Of a DNA stretch of 64,000 nucleotides, positions 1-12,080 are shown piece after piece. The notes under the pieces were generated by a model. That model ran no database searches, had not been told where the DNA came from, and was given only the letters and a program-made list of their open reading frames with translations. A program made the position numbers and the translations under genes. The stretch's first letter is position 1; the number at the start of each line of letters is the position of its first letter. The DNA is taken from positions 620,001 to 684,000 of the forward strand of contig JANEZZ010002675.1 of assembly GCA_026122225.1 (NCBI GenBank), in the 5' to 3' direction. The DNA comes from Heloderma charlesbogerti. Its lineage: Eukaryota; Chordata; Lepidosauria; Squamata; Helodermatidae.

Positions 1-440
1 TCTAATATGAGGGCTCTACCTTTCAAATGAGGAACATTGTCAATAAGAGCCAAACTTTAGATTTTACTCTTGTCCCCAGCTTGCTTTAATAATGCTTGAG
101 TGCTTCAAGCCATTACTTTGTTTTGGAAAATTAACCCAGGGGAACAAGGGTGATTTGGAAAATAAATACACACTGTCCTCGCTTTTCATATTGCCATGGT
201 CCTTTTATCATTAGTGCTTGTACGCCACTTCCTTCAGGACTGATATAACAGTAATATACTTGCCAGATTGTTACTAGAATAATCACTGGAGAGATTTCTT
301 TTGTTTCTTTTATGCGTAATCCTGAAGCCAAGATGGGGAAGTTGCAGACCAGAACTTCTGTTTTAATTAGTATCAGCAGTCTCTGGTGTCTTTACAGAAC
401 AGTAGTTATGAAAACCAGGTGTGACTCATACTGCCTGGGT
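1..440. other. Unique intergenic DNA, nothing recognised
   Basis: No coding, RNA or repeat signature could be supported here. Only short open frames without a recognisable protein are present. Confidence 0.5.
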
Positions 441-515
441 TGTATCCAGTGTTAGTCTCACCTAAGTCCCATTCATTTAATAGGTCTACTCTAAGTAGGA
501 CTAACATTGGATACA
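441..515. repeat. Short palindromic repeat
   Basis: The left end TGTATCCAGTGTTAGTC is the near-perfect inverse complement of the right end GACTAACATTGGATACA (16 of 17 bases pair), with an AAGTCCCATT segment inside. This is the structure of a small non-autonomous foldback element of a kind often dispersed in amniote genomes. No target-site duplication was clear. Confidence 0.5.
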
Positions 516-736
516 AGCCCCAATCTGTCCATAGAAGGCAGGAACTCAGCACAAGGCAGCATGTAAGGAGTATGATCCATTGCAGGTTGACCTGTCATGG
601 AGAGATAACTGGTTATACATAGATATCTTCTGTCATAGCAAAACTGCAGGGGAGTGAGAATAAAATCTTAAGGAGTTCTCTGACTATCAATACTCTTGAG
701 AGCCAAAACAGATACTACTTAATGTGTATCCAGTAG

Positions 737-874
737 GTACACCTTTTTTTCATTTTTACTCTAGAATAGGTGCAGGGCCCCCAATTTGGATCCCCCTACC
801 ACCCTCACCAGGTTGCCAATCCGGACTGGGGCCCCTGCACCTACTGTAGAGTAAAAATGGGGGGGCGGAGGTAC
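737..874. repeat. Foldback element with arms of about 47 bp
   Basis: The left arm (737-782) runs GTAC, a pyrimidine run, ATTTTTACTCTA, then AGGTGCAGGGCCCC. The right arm (827-874) is its inverse complement (TGGGGCCCCTGCACCTA, TAGAGTAAAAAT, a G run, GTAC) with a few mismatches. The roughly 44-bp loop contains GGATCC. It looks like a MITE or foldback transposon; the family and target duplication are not determined. Confidence 0.6.
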
Positions 875-1458
875 AGCTGCTAGTCACAGGTTTAAAGTAA
901 TGTCTGTTTTGGCTCTGAGTCAGCAAAGGTGGGTTGCCTCAAGGCCTTGTATACATCTTCCTATCCTTGCCTCTGATCTGCTTGACCGTTGTCAAATCAG
1001 AGACAGGGGAACACAAGATTTGGCAAAATAGTTCAACAGTAGGCTTTTTTTGAAATTGGCAAATATTACTCCCCCCACCCATGATTATTTACTGATTTCT
1101 TGTCTGCTCCATTACATTTGTTTTATGATACTGAAGATTTTCCTCCATGTGTCTGATTTGCTTTGCATACGTCAGGTGGAGGGATTTCAATAATGAGTCC
1201 CAGCTTCAAATCTGAATTATTACTTTCCTGGAGGAATTAGCACATGAAATTTGAGGCAATGCAATTTAACATTCTTTGTTTAGGATCTGTATTAAGCAGG
1301 CAATGTGAAATATGTTTTTGGCTGATGAACAACTTCCTGCTGTTCTTGAAACACTGCACCAATCAGTATCAAAGAGCATCTGAGGAGTGGGGCCCATCCT
1401 GCAGAAAGGTCAGCGTGTGTGATGTAACTAATGTATTTTCCACAGATTGTACTCTGTT

Positions 1459-1461
<3 letters not shown>
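875..1461. other. Unique intergenic DNA, nothing recognised
   Basis: No gene or repeat family identified in this stretch. Confidence 0.5.

Positions 1462-1502
<41 letters not shown>
1462..1502. repeat. (AT)n microsatellite
   Basis: About 20 uninterrupted AT dinucleotides. The short open frames running through it are artefacts of the repeat. Confidence 0.97.
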
Positions 1503-1879
1503 CTGAGCAGCTCAGTAGTTAAGTTGTTTTGGGAAACACTTCGAAATAATAAAAGGGCTATGAGAGAACGTTTAAACTGGGGCGGGTGGGTAGATTGTCT
1601 CTTGCCAGTGCAGCTGAACTGCTCCGGAGCTGCAACATTTCTTCCAAGAAAGAAAAATAAGGGACATGTTTTGTATTAGGTGAAGAAGATGTGCTTAAGA
1701 AGTTAGCTTGAAGTCTGGTGGCAGCAAAGAATTATAGCAACATAAATATATTTCCCATGGAAGGAACATCTCAGTGTTATCGTAGATATGTGCATTTTGA
1801 ATACCCAAGGCTAAAAATGTGTAAGAGTTTAAAAAAAATGCTTCAACCATTGTGAAATCTGATGGAAGTATGATTAGTC

Positions 1880-2465
1880 TCTTCACGCCTAACCCGTGGC
1901 CCTTTGGGGCATAAGTCTGGGGCTGTGCCACCTGGAGGGGGGGGCACACAACCACCAGAGGAGACACTGGCAGCAGGTGATGGGGTGGCAGGGCAGGAGA
2001 CAGGCTCCTTGTCAGCACCCAGCATGGGCAGCCAGTGTCAGGTACCCAATCCCTACAGCCACATATTGGGCTGATGCCTGTTTCCCACACGACATCCCTT
2101 TTCGTTTTCTTAACATTTGGTGAAGTGCCTGCAGCTGAGCTTCCAGCTGCACCTCTCATCTTCGTTTCCCACAGGGGGCCCAAGATGTCTTCCTGGCTGT
2201 GATGAAGGACAAGATGGCAGCCCACCCCACTCTGTGTCCATGTACAAAAACCAGGCAGACCGGCCGTTGACCCTTCTTTCACTGCTGGCTGCCTTGACCG
2301 TACCTGAGGGGCAGCAGGGTAGCTTAGGGGTGCCGGGCAGACTATGCGGCACTCATGCAGGTTTGTCCTCCAGCACCTTGCCCCTGCTCCCCACCTTGCA
2401 GGACCTGCTGCCTGAGGTGGCCACCCCACTCTGCCCAAATGGTAAGGCTGGCACAGGGGTATGGG
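1880..2465. repeat. hAT-like dispersed repeat (GCCTGAGG... family)
   Basis: A GC-rich block whose second half (about 2115-2465) shares an ordered series of words with 29228-29519: TGTACAAAA, CCAGCACCTTGC, CTGCTGCCTGAGG and the AATGG/AATTG end. A shorter relative lies at 47400-47575. The other two copies end in CCGGCCCTGG, a terminus typical of hAT-like non-autonomous elements. A 247-aa minus-strand open frame crosses the block, but it resembles no known protein and is treated as non-coding. Confidence 0.45.
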
Positions 2466-4064
2466 CAGAAGTCAGCTAAGGAAATTAAGATGGAAAACCT
2501 TAAATCATGGTTTGCACTTTGCATGTCATTTGACCCTGATGAATACAGAGCTTCTCTTTTTTAAGGCTAGGTTGAATGAGGGATGAGCAGAGGAGTGTTA
2601 TGATTAGGCAAGCTCTGAGAAATTAGAGTAACAATAAGCAGAAAGAGGGAGGAAGGATAATGGTGAATGCTGTTGGGGAGAAGGTGGTGGCAATGACCTG
2701 TTCTCAGCTTATGTGGTTTTTCTGCTCAGGAGTATTATTAGCCACACTTATTTTTTCCTAGGTATCTGACCCATGCTTTTGGTGTGAACACACCTGTTCC
2801 CTTCCTCTCCCATAATCTTTGATTAAATACGTGGAAAGAAATCCATTGTTGCTTAAGATCTCAAATGAGATATTCAGTTATTCTTATTTTATTCTGATGA
2901 ATGATCCCTCTGTACAGTATTACTTCTCTGATTAAGGGTTCAAGATTAAACACAGTAACTGCAAGGGAGTCCCACTGGACTTATTTGGACATATGAGTAA
3001 ACATTCATAGGACTGGGCTCTAAGTTCTCCAACATGTTTGAGAAACCAGAGAAATTCCTTCCTAATTCTTAATTTAGCCATCAGTTGAATCTTGCACATA
3101 CAAACAAAAATGATCATGTTTAAACCCTGGTTAATCCTCTTTATACCACACGATATCACTACTATCTAAGTAATTATCCAGTTTTCTTTCTTTCCATATT
3201 CTTTGCCATTTCAAGCTTGCCATTTCTTGCTGTAGCTAGGAACTTTGTATAAGATACTGATGAAGTTATTCAGAGGGAAGCATCTTCAGATATATATATA
3301 CATTTAATTTGCATGGCTTCCCACATGTTTTACTGTGGCCACTTAGTTCAACTTTATCCATTCCCAAATCCTTGTGATCCCCTTTAAGATGCTTATATAC
3401 ACAAGATCCCTCCTGTAGCCACTTCATCTTCATACTGTGTAATCTTAAGGTCATTATTGTGATTCTCATCAACACCATTTCCTCTTCTTAAGCATGTGCG
3501 ATGAAGGTAAGAATCTCAAAATGCCAGCTAAGTCCTTCAGCTTAGCTTTCTACCGTGACATAATAATTCCCTCCATCTTGTTCTTAAAACTAAACCTTGA
3601 CTGCACTGCTGGAAGCCAGTCGGTTTCTCTTGGCATGGCAGTCGTGCGCTCTGAACCCTTTACCTCTGGCAGAAATTCTGGTAAATAAACTCTATCTGCA
3701 TTGCAGTCAGATTGTGGGAGATGAAGACTTGTAAAAACTGATTAAACCCACTTGCAGTGTAAAATCCAGTGGCAATGGCAGATAATTAGAATAAGTAAGT
3801 AAAAGAGCTGTTTAGACTCAAAATGTAAGGCATTGATTGATTGATTCTGAAAAGACTAGCAGAATTTCGGTGCAAATGGTATGGGTTCTGGAAGGCTGTA
3901 CATGGAGTGTTTTGATATTATAGTCATAATCTACTGAGTCTGATGTACATGCCATGCTCTGTGTACTCTGGGCTGTCCGTCAGGGCTGGGCTGTAGACAG
4001 AAGCCTGTAGATCTTGAGGAGAACCAGGAGCCAGGGGCTCTGAGATGAGCAAGTCCAGACCCAA
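2466..4064. other. Unique intergenic DNA, nothing recognised
   Basis: No gene or repeat family identified. The open frames are short and unrelated to each other. Confidence 0.45.
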
Positions 4065-4071
4065 GGACATA

Positions 4072-4285
4072 AAAACATAAGCAGAGCCAGGCTGGATCAG
4101 TCCAAGGGTCCATCTAGTCCAGCATTTTGTTCACTCAGTCGCCAACCAGCTGTCAACAGGAAATCCACAAGCAGGACATGAGTCCTTCCACCCATGTTCC
4201 CCAGCAACTGGTATACATAGGCATACTGCCTCTGATACTGGAGGTAGCACATAGCAATCAGGACTAGTAGCCAGGACAACGACAC
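4072..4285 (-). repeat. CR1/L3-group LINE 3' fragment
   Basis: Contains the ordered words ACATAA, GCTGGATCAG, GGTCCATCTAGTCCAGCA, GCCAACCAG, CAAGCAGGACATGAG, CCAGCAACTG, GCATACTGCCTCTGATACTGG and GGACTAGTAGCCA. The same words recur at 16477, 22055, 33497 and 42780, always in the same orientation. From memory of reptile repeats this is the reverse complement of a CR1/L3-type LINE 3' region; strand and family are inferred. Confidence 0.55.
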
Positions 4286-6265
4286 AGGGACATGTCATAG
4301 CTCAGGAAAACCTTGTTGCTTGAGCCATGCCTAACTGGAAGAGGAAGACCTCTTATAGTACTTCCTGTCCAGGAGGATCCACTGACCAGCCAGTGTGGGC
4401 AGGATCAGTTCATGCTGACATGAGTCATTATCAGGAAGCCATGTGGTTCCATCACATATATATTATTCATCCGTATGGCTGTGGAATGGGACTGTTTCAC
4501 AAGAGAGATAGTATCATGTATAAACCAGGCACTAGTGACTTCCATTCAAAGTAAGTAGTGCAAGGTCCTAAAACATTAGAAAATTTATTTTTAATATCTC
4601 AAAGGAGAAGGGGGGGGGGAGAGAAGGATGGAGTTGCTATATTGTTCTACTGTAATGGTTGTCTAGTTATTTATATCTACCTATAACTTTCAGAATAGTA
4701 TCATTATGTGATCTAAAGACTAATCAAGTGAAATAGTGAAGTGCTACAGACCTCACTTGGGGATTCATTTTCACTTCGTCTTTTAAGTGGCCTCTACATG
4801 AACATCACAACCCACATGTCAGAAAGAAGGCCTGAAAATAAGAAGTCTCTAAATTATGGAGGGTTTTTGTTTTTTTTTACATGAACTTGGAATTTTAAAA
4901 TAAAGGGCTTCCCTTGTCAAAATGCACCTTACTATTGCATTCTGAACTGAATGTATGAATGAAGCCCAAACAAGTCCTTGTCCTTAATAGTACTATATGT
5001 AAAAACATGCGGGGGCAGGGGTTGTGCTTAGGACAGGTGCTAATATTGCACACACACTCAACAAATGAAGAATTATCCATATTGACCATTTCTGATATTA
5101 CTGGGGGGGGTGTCCCACCAATGGGTATATTTTATGCTACCTGTTATTCTTTAGGGCTTGGTGAAACCCATTCTTTTATTGATACCCCTCCCTGTCTATA
5201 GAACTGTCTTTTAAAACTCTGTTGTCAGATCATCAACAATAATCTCATCTTTCTTGGCTTGCGAGAGCTTCAAAGTTATTTCACTTGTCACAGAAACTAA
5301 ACCTTCAGCACCAGTAATTTCGGTATGCATCCTTCTAATTTTTCTTGTTAGTCAGTTGTTCTTATGACTTGCCACAGAGCCAGTAATGCCTTAATTTAAG
5401 AGCATGGCGGGCAGACGTGTACATTTGTTTCGTGTCTGACTCTCTGCAATTATAACACTATTTGACATGGGACACATGCTGGATCTCACAAGTGAAGAGA
5501 TTCATGCTCTCCACGTGACCTCCCTTGAGATCCATGAGGCCCAACCCTTACTTTTATTGTGGGGAAATTAAAAGCTTGGGGCACTCATCTTTCTTGAAAT
5601 TGTAATGTACGAACTAGCTATAAGTAAACTGGAATCATGAGAAAAGTGCATGTGAACCACTGATGGGGATTAAGGCCCTGCCAATGTTCTTCCAATGTTA
5701 TATTGTTGTGCAGAAACAGGGTGGCATGTTTTCCACGCTTCCTGCTCCTCCAGAACAATTCTGCATCTGAAATATACATTTTGCACATCCCACACCGGGA
5801 AAATCTGCAAGCTTTTTTGGGATGGGATCCCTCAAGGTATCTCCCAAGTGTGGGAGAGTCAAAGGGTGTATTTGGATGTGATATTGTAGTGGAGGAAGAG
5901 GAAAGAGGGGGAGTTTGTTTATTTTATACAGCAAGGTAACACCTAAAGTTGCTCTAAGCAGTGCCTATTTAGAGAGAGAGGTGCAGGGCAGGGTGGACTG
6001 GAGTGTGGGGAGTCTGAGCTCATGTCTGTCTGGAAACAAACCCACCAGTCTAGATTTCTAAATCCCTGGTGAGTGTGGACTGCCTTTACTTATTCGGTGG
6101 GGAGAGAAATACACCCTATACATGTTAATCTATCCTTTCTTCATATAGTTCAGGGTTTGGTCCTGGCTTCACATTGACCATAGTTCCAGTATTAGAAATA
6201 AATTACGTGTCCAAACGTGCTGGGGCAAATGCAAGGTGTGCTTTTAGTTGATATTATTCGCCTAG
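4286..6265. other. Unique intergenic DNA, nothing recognised
   Basis: No gene or repeat family identified, apart from short homopolymer G tracts near 4609 and 5103. Confidence 0.45.
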
Positions 6266-6345
6266 GCCAGACTTCGCCAAACTGGCGCCCTCTAGAGATG
6301 TTGGATTAGAACTCCCATCTTCCCAGGCTGGCCTAGGCCTTCCCT
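6266..6345. repeat. Half copy of the ACAACTCCCAT palindromic repeat
   Basis: Carries CCAAACTGGCGCCCTCTAGA, ATGTTGGATTAGAACTCCCATC and CCCAGGCTGG, which match the left arm of the palindromic family seen complete at 19500, 22325 and 50288. The right arm is missing. Confidence 0.5.
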
Positions 6346-8435
6346 CTTTTCTGCTGTCATATACTGAGCAGCCATTTACTTACGTGTTCAAGGAACAAGA
6401 TAGACTAGAGATGTCAGCAAACCTGATGCTTCCTAGCCTTGAAACGCAAGCTTCAGAGACTCGTAATGCTCTTTTTAAATACAAGATGAGCATTATGATT
6501 TTATAACTCATCTCTGGTTTGGACCAAACCCAAGTCAGGGAAAAATTCAGCCCCATCCATTCTTACCCAGTCCCACCAGCCCTGTCCAAAGTCTCCTGTC
6601 CCTTTTCTCGCACCCACTAACCTGGCAGTGGCCGGGGTGGCGGCAGCAGTAGTGGTGGCGGCTGCTCCAGTAGTGGAGAACACCAGAGAAAGGGAGGTTC
6701 CTTCCCTCTCCAGTGTCAGGAGCTCTGTATATCAGCACACCAGTTACTGGAGGTGGGAAGAGAGCTACCTCCTTCCTAATAACTACTGCAAGGAGGTGGT
6801 TGTGGGGTGCTAGTTGGGTGGTAGGGAGTTGGAGGCTCATGGATAGGTTGGTGGGAGGGTGAGGTGATCCCTTCCACATAACTTTCTTAGAAAAGGCTTG
6901 GATAAAACCCAAGTTTTTTCTGAGGATACTTGGAGGAAATTCTGAAAAATAGCATGCTTTCCGAGATGAGCTGAGGGAGTGCTGACCTATTACCAGCATT
7001 GTCTTAAATGTAAGGGGATGTTGAGCTAGCACCTAGCCAGTGTCAGCTACAGCTTTCTGAAGGCCTTTGGGCAAGACACCTTCAATGGGCCTCCTCCCAC
7101 AGTGACTCTACCTCCTCACCTCCATTGTCACCAGCTGCTATTGCTTCTCATCCTCTTTCTCATCATTACTCCCACTTGCCCTTGCCTCAGTATTAGCTCT
7201 CTGACTGAGTCCTGCTGGCTTAGACCTTGGGCTGCCTTATGACCCTGTTTGTGGATTGCTCTTGCCTGGATTCTCACCCTTTGCTGGCACTCAGCCGGCC
7301 AAGGCCTTGGTCTACCTTCTGAGCCTGCTCTTGGGATTTATTCTACCTTGGCCTTGCCTGAAGCAGGACAAGCACCAATTGGACACAACCCAATAATTAT
7401 TACATGCAGAAGTGGCTGGAACCTATTGGGACTAAGCTTCTGCTGCTCAACATGACAATTAAAGAGGGAGTGTTAGGAGGGAAATGTGACCACTTTTCAG
7501 TACTGGGCTGGGTTTCCAGGGACGCATACTCTAACACTCATCCTGCAGTACAATGCTACTACAACATATAACTCCTTTGAACTTTTTCTTCCTTGTCCCT
7601 GTAAAACCAAAGAAATGCTTTGTTTCATACAGAGATGAGAGCTTGGGGTATTTTTCTTTATTCAGCTTTGAAGTGAAAGGCCTATACAATTACTGTGCTT
7701 GCGTTTGTGTATGTGTATTGCACACACCTAGTATTATGATAATAAAAACCCTTTTTCTTAAACTGAAAATATCCTGGCTAAAGTATAACAGCTGTGATTA
7801 GGAAATGGCTGTGTTAGAGCTTTTGAGTTTCCTTTCTTTAATTTGTAGCAGTTACAGCTTTTGTAGCAATCCCATTCCACAGATGCAGTGCTCAGCTGTT
7901 TCTAAGAACTTATAGATATCCTTTTTTTCATAAGTACAGTTGCTGCAGGGTCTGGTCTGAGATGTAAGCAGTTAATGGAGGCTCAGGGGGCAGGGGGTAG
8001 AAGTCCCTGCTGTCACAGGACAGTTGTGGCTTCTTCTCCAATTAAACACGCCCTTCCTGTGAATGCAGTGCAGCCTGCTTTTGTAGCCTGGCCTTTCCGC
8101 TGTTGTCAGATTGGGACTCTCTTGTATACACTGGAGTTTGGTCATCTAATGATAAGAAGATTGTGTAAAGACTTTCTGGTCAGATTAAACGTAATTTTAG
8201 TGCTGTGCCAAAAATTTATCCCACATTTTTTTTTACCATTCTTATTCAATTTGATAGAAGAGAAATTGCTTTCAAAAAGAAATTCAATGATGAAGAAATT
8301 TCGGAGAAATTATCATGGCTTGGATTTGGGTTTCTTGGGCTTATCTTGCGTAGGATCTGGCTGAGGACTGAGCACAAGTGTCCTGTTTTTCATTGTACAA
8401 TCATCTCTCTGGCCATCTTTGCCTCCCCAGCTTCC
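6346..8435. other. Intergenic DNA; faint repeat similarity only
   Basis: No gene recognised. At about 7050-7100 the text AAGGCCTTTGGGCAAGACACCTTCAATGGGCC-like resembles the start of the unclassified repeats at 32190 and 43520. A GCC/GGC-rich patch near 6630-6670 gives spurious alanine-rich open frames. Confidence 0.4.
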
Positions 8436-10077
8436 TGTTGCTGTTGTTCAGTCATTCAGTCGTGTCCGACTCTTCATGACCCCATGGACCATAGCACGCC
8501 AGGCCTTCCTGTCCTGCTCTCTCTCCCGGAGCGTGCACAAGTTCATATTCATTGCATCGGTGATGCTATCTAGCCATCTCATCCTCTGCCGTCCCCTTCT
8601 CCTTTTGCCTTCAGTCTTTCCCAGGATCAGGGTCTTTTCCAGAGAGTTTTCTCTTTGCATTAGGTGGCCAAAATATTTCAGCTTCAGCTTTAGTATCTGT
8701 CCTTCCAGCGAGCACTCAGGTTTGATTTCCTCTAGGATGGACTGATTTGACCTCCTTGCAGTCCAGGGGACTCGTAAGAGTCTTCTCCAGCACCACAGTT
8801 CAAAAGCATCAATTCTTTGGCGCTCAGCCTTCCTTATAGTCCAGCTCTCACAGCCATACATTACTACTGGGAAAACCATAGCTTTGATTAGACGGCCCTT
8901 TGTCAGCAAGGTGATGTCTCTGCTTCTTACTATGCTGTCTAGGTTTGCCAGAGCTTTCCTCCCAAGGAGCAAGTGTCTTTTAATTTCATGGCTACAGTCA
9001 CTGTCTGCGGTGATCTTGGAGCCCAAGAAAATAAAATCAGTCACTGCTTCCATTTCTTCCGCTTCTATATGCCAGGACGTGATGGGGCCAGATGCCATGA
9101 TCTTCGTTTTTTTAATGTTGAGTTTCAAACCAGCTTTTGCACTATCCTCTTTCACCCTCAACAAGAGGCTCTTTAGATCACCTTCGCTTTCTGCCATTAG
9201 GGTGGTATCGTCTGCATATCGGAGGTTGTTGATAATTCTCCCAGCAATCTTAATTCCGACCTGTGATTCATCCAACCCGGCGTTCCTCATGATGTACTCT
9301 GCATATAAGTTAAATAAGCAGGGTGACAATATGCAGCCTTGTCGTACTCTTTTCCCAATTTTGAACCACTCAGTTGTTCCATGTCCGGTTCTTACTGTTG
9401 CTTCTTGACCCTCGTACAGGTTTCTCAGGAGACAGGTAAGGTGGTCTGGTACTCCCATCACTTTAAGAATTTGCCAGTGTTTGTTGTGATCCACACAATC
9501 AAAGGCTTTAGCGTAGTCAATGAAGCAGAAATAGACGTTTTTCTGGAATTCTCTTGCTTTCTCCATGATCCAGCGAATGTTGGCGATTTGATCTCTAGTT
9601 CCTCTGCGTCTTCAAAATCCAGCTTGTACTTCTGGTAGTTCTCGGTTCGCATACTGCTGAAGCCTAGCTTGTAGGATTTTGAGCATCACCTTGCTGGCAT
9701 GTGAAATGAGCGCAATTGTATGGTAGTTTGAACACTCTTTGGCGTTGCCCTTCTTTGGAATTGGAATGTAAACTGACCTTTTCCAGTCTTGCGGCCATTG
9801 TTGAGTGTTCCAAATCTGTTGGCATATTGAATGCAGCACTTTAACAGCATCATCTTTTAGGATTTTAAATAGCTCAGCTGGAATACTGTCATCTCCGCTA
9901 GCTTTGTTGTTAGTAATGCTTCCTAAGGCCCACTTGACTTCACTCTCTAGGATGTCCGGCTCAAGTTCAGTGACCACACTATCATGGCTGTCAGGGACAT
10001 TCAGATCTTTCCTGTATAGTTCTTCTGTGTATTCTTTCCACCTCTTCTTAATCTCATCTGCTTCTGTTAGGTCCCTA
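8436..10077 (-). mobile_element. BovB (RTE-clade) LINE copy 1, 5'-truncated
   Basis: A minus-strand non-LTR retrotransposon closely similar to the two longer copies at 23877 and 37955. Its 3' end, at the left, is the GTT/AAC-repeat tail followed by the CAGTCATTCAGTCGTGTCCGA-like terminus. Similarity to copy 3 stops abruptly at 10077, so about 1.6 kb of 5' sequence is missing, the usual result of incomplete reverse transcription. No convincing target-site duplication was found. Confidence 0.9.
8448..10077 (-). pseudogene. BovB reverse transcriptase remnant
   Basis: The truncated frame starts in the linker before the reverse transcriptase and runs through the RT domain to the C-terminus. RT motif A (FIDYAKAFDCVDH) and the catalytic YADD box (about 9207-9218, complement) are present. 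A TGA stop at 9612-9614 replaces an arginine codon (AGA in copy 3) in the AGF-R-RGRG segment. Downstream of it the frame stays open for 372 residues to the natural stop. The endonuclease domain is absent. It cannot encode an active element; the RT residues themselves look intact. Confidence 0.88.
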
Positions 10078-11550
10078 CACTTCAATTAAAGCCCAGTTGA
10101 AGGCACCATAATTCCTCTCATAGGGCTTTTTCAGATCAGGACATGCAGGCAGCCTGGGAAGCTAACTGTCTTTAGGTAAGCTGAAAAACACCACAAAAAT
10201 AAATTATAAAATATCTTGTATGAAGCAGAAAAACAGAAGCCCTTTCATGGGGGGAGAAAACTTTCAGGAAATTGGAGGACAGATTTGGCAGAGCACTAAC
10301 TCCACCTCATCCCTGGAGCTGAACACATCACTGCCCCCACCTGCATTGTGGTGGATGCAAACTGAGGGCCAGCCTGCCAAGACAGTTGATGCTGTTGCAG
10401 CACAACCCCCCGCCCCCCAAACCCTTACCAAAAGAGAAAGAAGCTGTGCTATAAGCCCTGCCGTTTGGGAGCCTGACCTGGGAGAAATGGTTGAGAATTT
10501 CTCCTTCCCCTGGAGAAATTTGGTGAAATTGTCTCCCAAATGTCTCTGCCCACAAGTGAGGTAGAGAATCTCAAGAGGCCACTTGTGCATAGCACGACAT
10601 AATTTGGTAAAATCACTTGACCCAGTCTAGAGAGAGCAGTACATAGTAAGATCTGCTTACATATTAAGGCAGGATGGGAGTGCTCCTTTAGGTAAAGTGA
10701 GTTGCAAAAAAAAAAAAAGCTCTGCCATTATAATCCTCAAAATTCTATTGCTTATAAAAATGGTGACTGTTGAGCTAATAACATCAAATGTGGCATCTGT
10801 GATCTATGTGAAGCATTCTGTAATTGTGCGAAATGTCAGATTGATCTGATAAACATTGCCACATGTACAGAAAGTTAAAAGGTGCTGAAAATTGACTCAT
10901 TTACTGGTTTCACTCCAATTTTCTGAAAAGGATACCATACATTTCTGTCAAATTTTGATGAAAACTACTGGTGTACTTTATTCAGGCTTGCCAAGAAAGG
11001 ATGCCTTTCTTTGGGTTGGTGAAGTTTTGAATAGTAGTTCAAAGGTTATTAAGGTATTTCCTGCCCCATTAAAGCTCTCTTAGCCTAAAGCCTAACTGGT
11101 GGCAAAGTTATGCAGCGTATGCTCAGTTTCATTCTGAAGCTAGAATGCTGTTAGTACTCCAATATTAGGCAGAGGGAATCTAGTGTATTCTATATGCAAT
11201 GCTTATACCTTTAGTTATGGAAGCTACATATTACTACACAGATTGGGACTCTACTACGCCTGTGTGCAGAGGAAGCTTTAACCCTTTGCTCGCTGTTGTC
11301 ATCCCAATCTGGATCACACACAGACACATACACCCCACACACCTGCATTACATTGCCAAAAAGTGACCTGGTTGTAATATAAATTGCAGGCATGGAGTCC
11401 CTGATATGCATAGGGACCACAGTGAGGGGCAAATTTCATTTTGGAAGGCAGCAAATATGAACTCTCACGTGTCAACTACTGTATTCCTTCCATGTTATCT
11501 GTCAGATGCTATGAAATATTAAAAATACCAGTGGTGTCACTGTGAAACAC
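10078..11550. other. Unique intergenic DNA, nothing recognised
   Basis: No gene or repeat family identified; an A13 tract lies near 10706. Confidence 0.45.
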
Positions 11551-11552
11551 TG

Positions 11553-11916
11553 GCTGTGTAGTGGACCTAATGCAAGACTTGGCCTGGGTTCAAAGTGGTG
11601 CTTAGTCATGATGTTCACTGGTGACCTTGGGCCAGTCATTTCCTCTCAGCCTAATCTACCTCAGAGGGTTGTTATGACAATATAATGAAAATTATTAACA
11701 TGAGCTGGATGCCTGATCTTGTCTGATCTCAGAAGCTAAGCAGGGTCAGCCCTGGTTAGTACTTGGATGGGAGATCACCTGGGAATCAGGCTTCCTGCAT
11801 TGAGCAGGGGGTTGGACTCGATGGTCTTGTAGGCCCCCCCCCCAACCCTATGATTCCATGTGTACCACCTTGAGCTCCTTGGAGCAAATGCAGGATAAAA
11901 ATGTGCTAAATAAAAG
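11553..11916 (+). mobile_element. tRNA-derived SINE split by a later insertion
   Basis: The left part (11553-11692) has a decayed tRNA-like head (GTGTAGTGG... CTGGGTTCAAA, an RNA polymerase III B-box remnant), then GACCTTGGGCCAGTCA and CTACCTCAGAGGGTTGTTATGA, as in the clear SINE at 60230. The matching 3' tail (ACCACCTTGAGCTCCTTGGAG, then TAAATAAAA) resumes at 11859 after the 5S-derived element. The host SINE is therefore older than the insert. Confidence 0.65.
11706..11858 (+). mobile_element. 5S-rRNA-derived SINE with CR1-like tail
   Basis: Positions 11709-11790 match vertebrate 5S ribosomal RNA from about nucleotide 26 to 110. The internal promoter region is conserved: AGAAGCTAAGCAGGGTC (box A region) and TACTTGGATGGGAGATCACC (box C region). 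It then passes into GGGGGTTGGACTCGATGGTC, TTGTAGGCC and CCAACCCTATGATTCC, the standard 3' end of CR1 LINEs. This makes a chimeric SINE with a 5S-type head and a CR1-type tail. It is not a functional 5S gene, because the first ~25 nucleotides and the 3' end of 5S are absent. It sits inside an older tRNA SINE. Confidence 0.8.
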
Positions 11917-12043
11917 TCACAAAAACAAAGTTGCATATAACCTATTGAATTAAAATAATTCCATTGCACAACAAATATAAAATATAGTTACATATGAAAT
12001 ACCATTACATGCCAGCTGTCCAATGTTAAATACTAATTCACAC

Positions 12044-12080
12044 TGGCGCCACAGGTTTTCCAGGGAAACCTGTTGTGCCA
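12044..12080. repeat. Hairpin core of a foldback element
   Basis: Arms of 15 bp (TGGCGCCACAGGTTT and AAACCTGTTGTGCCA, 13 of 15 pairing) flank TCCAGGG. The core ACAGGTTTTCCAGGGAAACC is identical to 62878-62897, so the two hairpins belong to one dispersed family. Confidence 0.5.

Noticed and set aside
1695..2438. 247-residue minus-strand open frame as a host gene
   Set aside because: It lies across a GC-rich dispersed repeat, has no recognisable domain and is not conserved in the other copies of the repeat.
11709..11790. 5S ribosomal RNA gene
   Set aside because: Only the central part of 5S is present, it is joined directly to a CR1 tail, and it lies inside another SINE; it is a SINE, not an rRNA gene.
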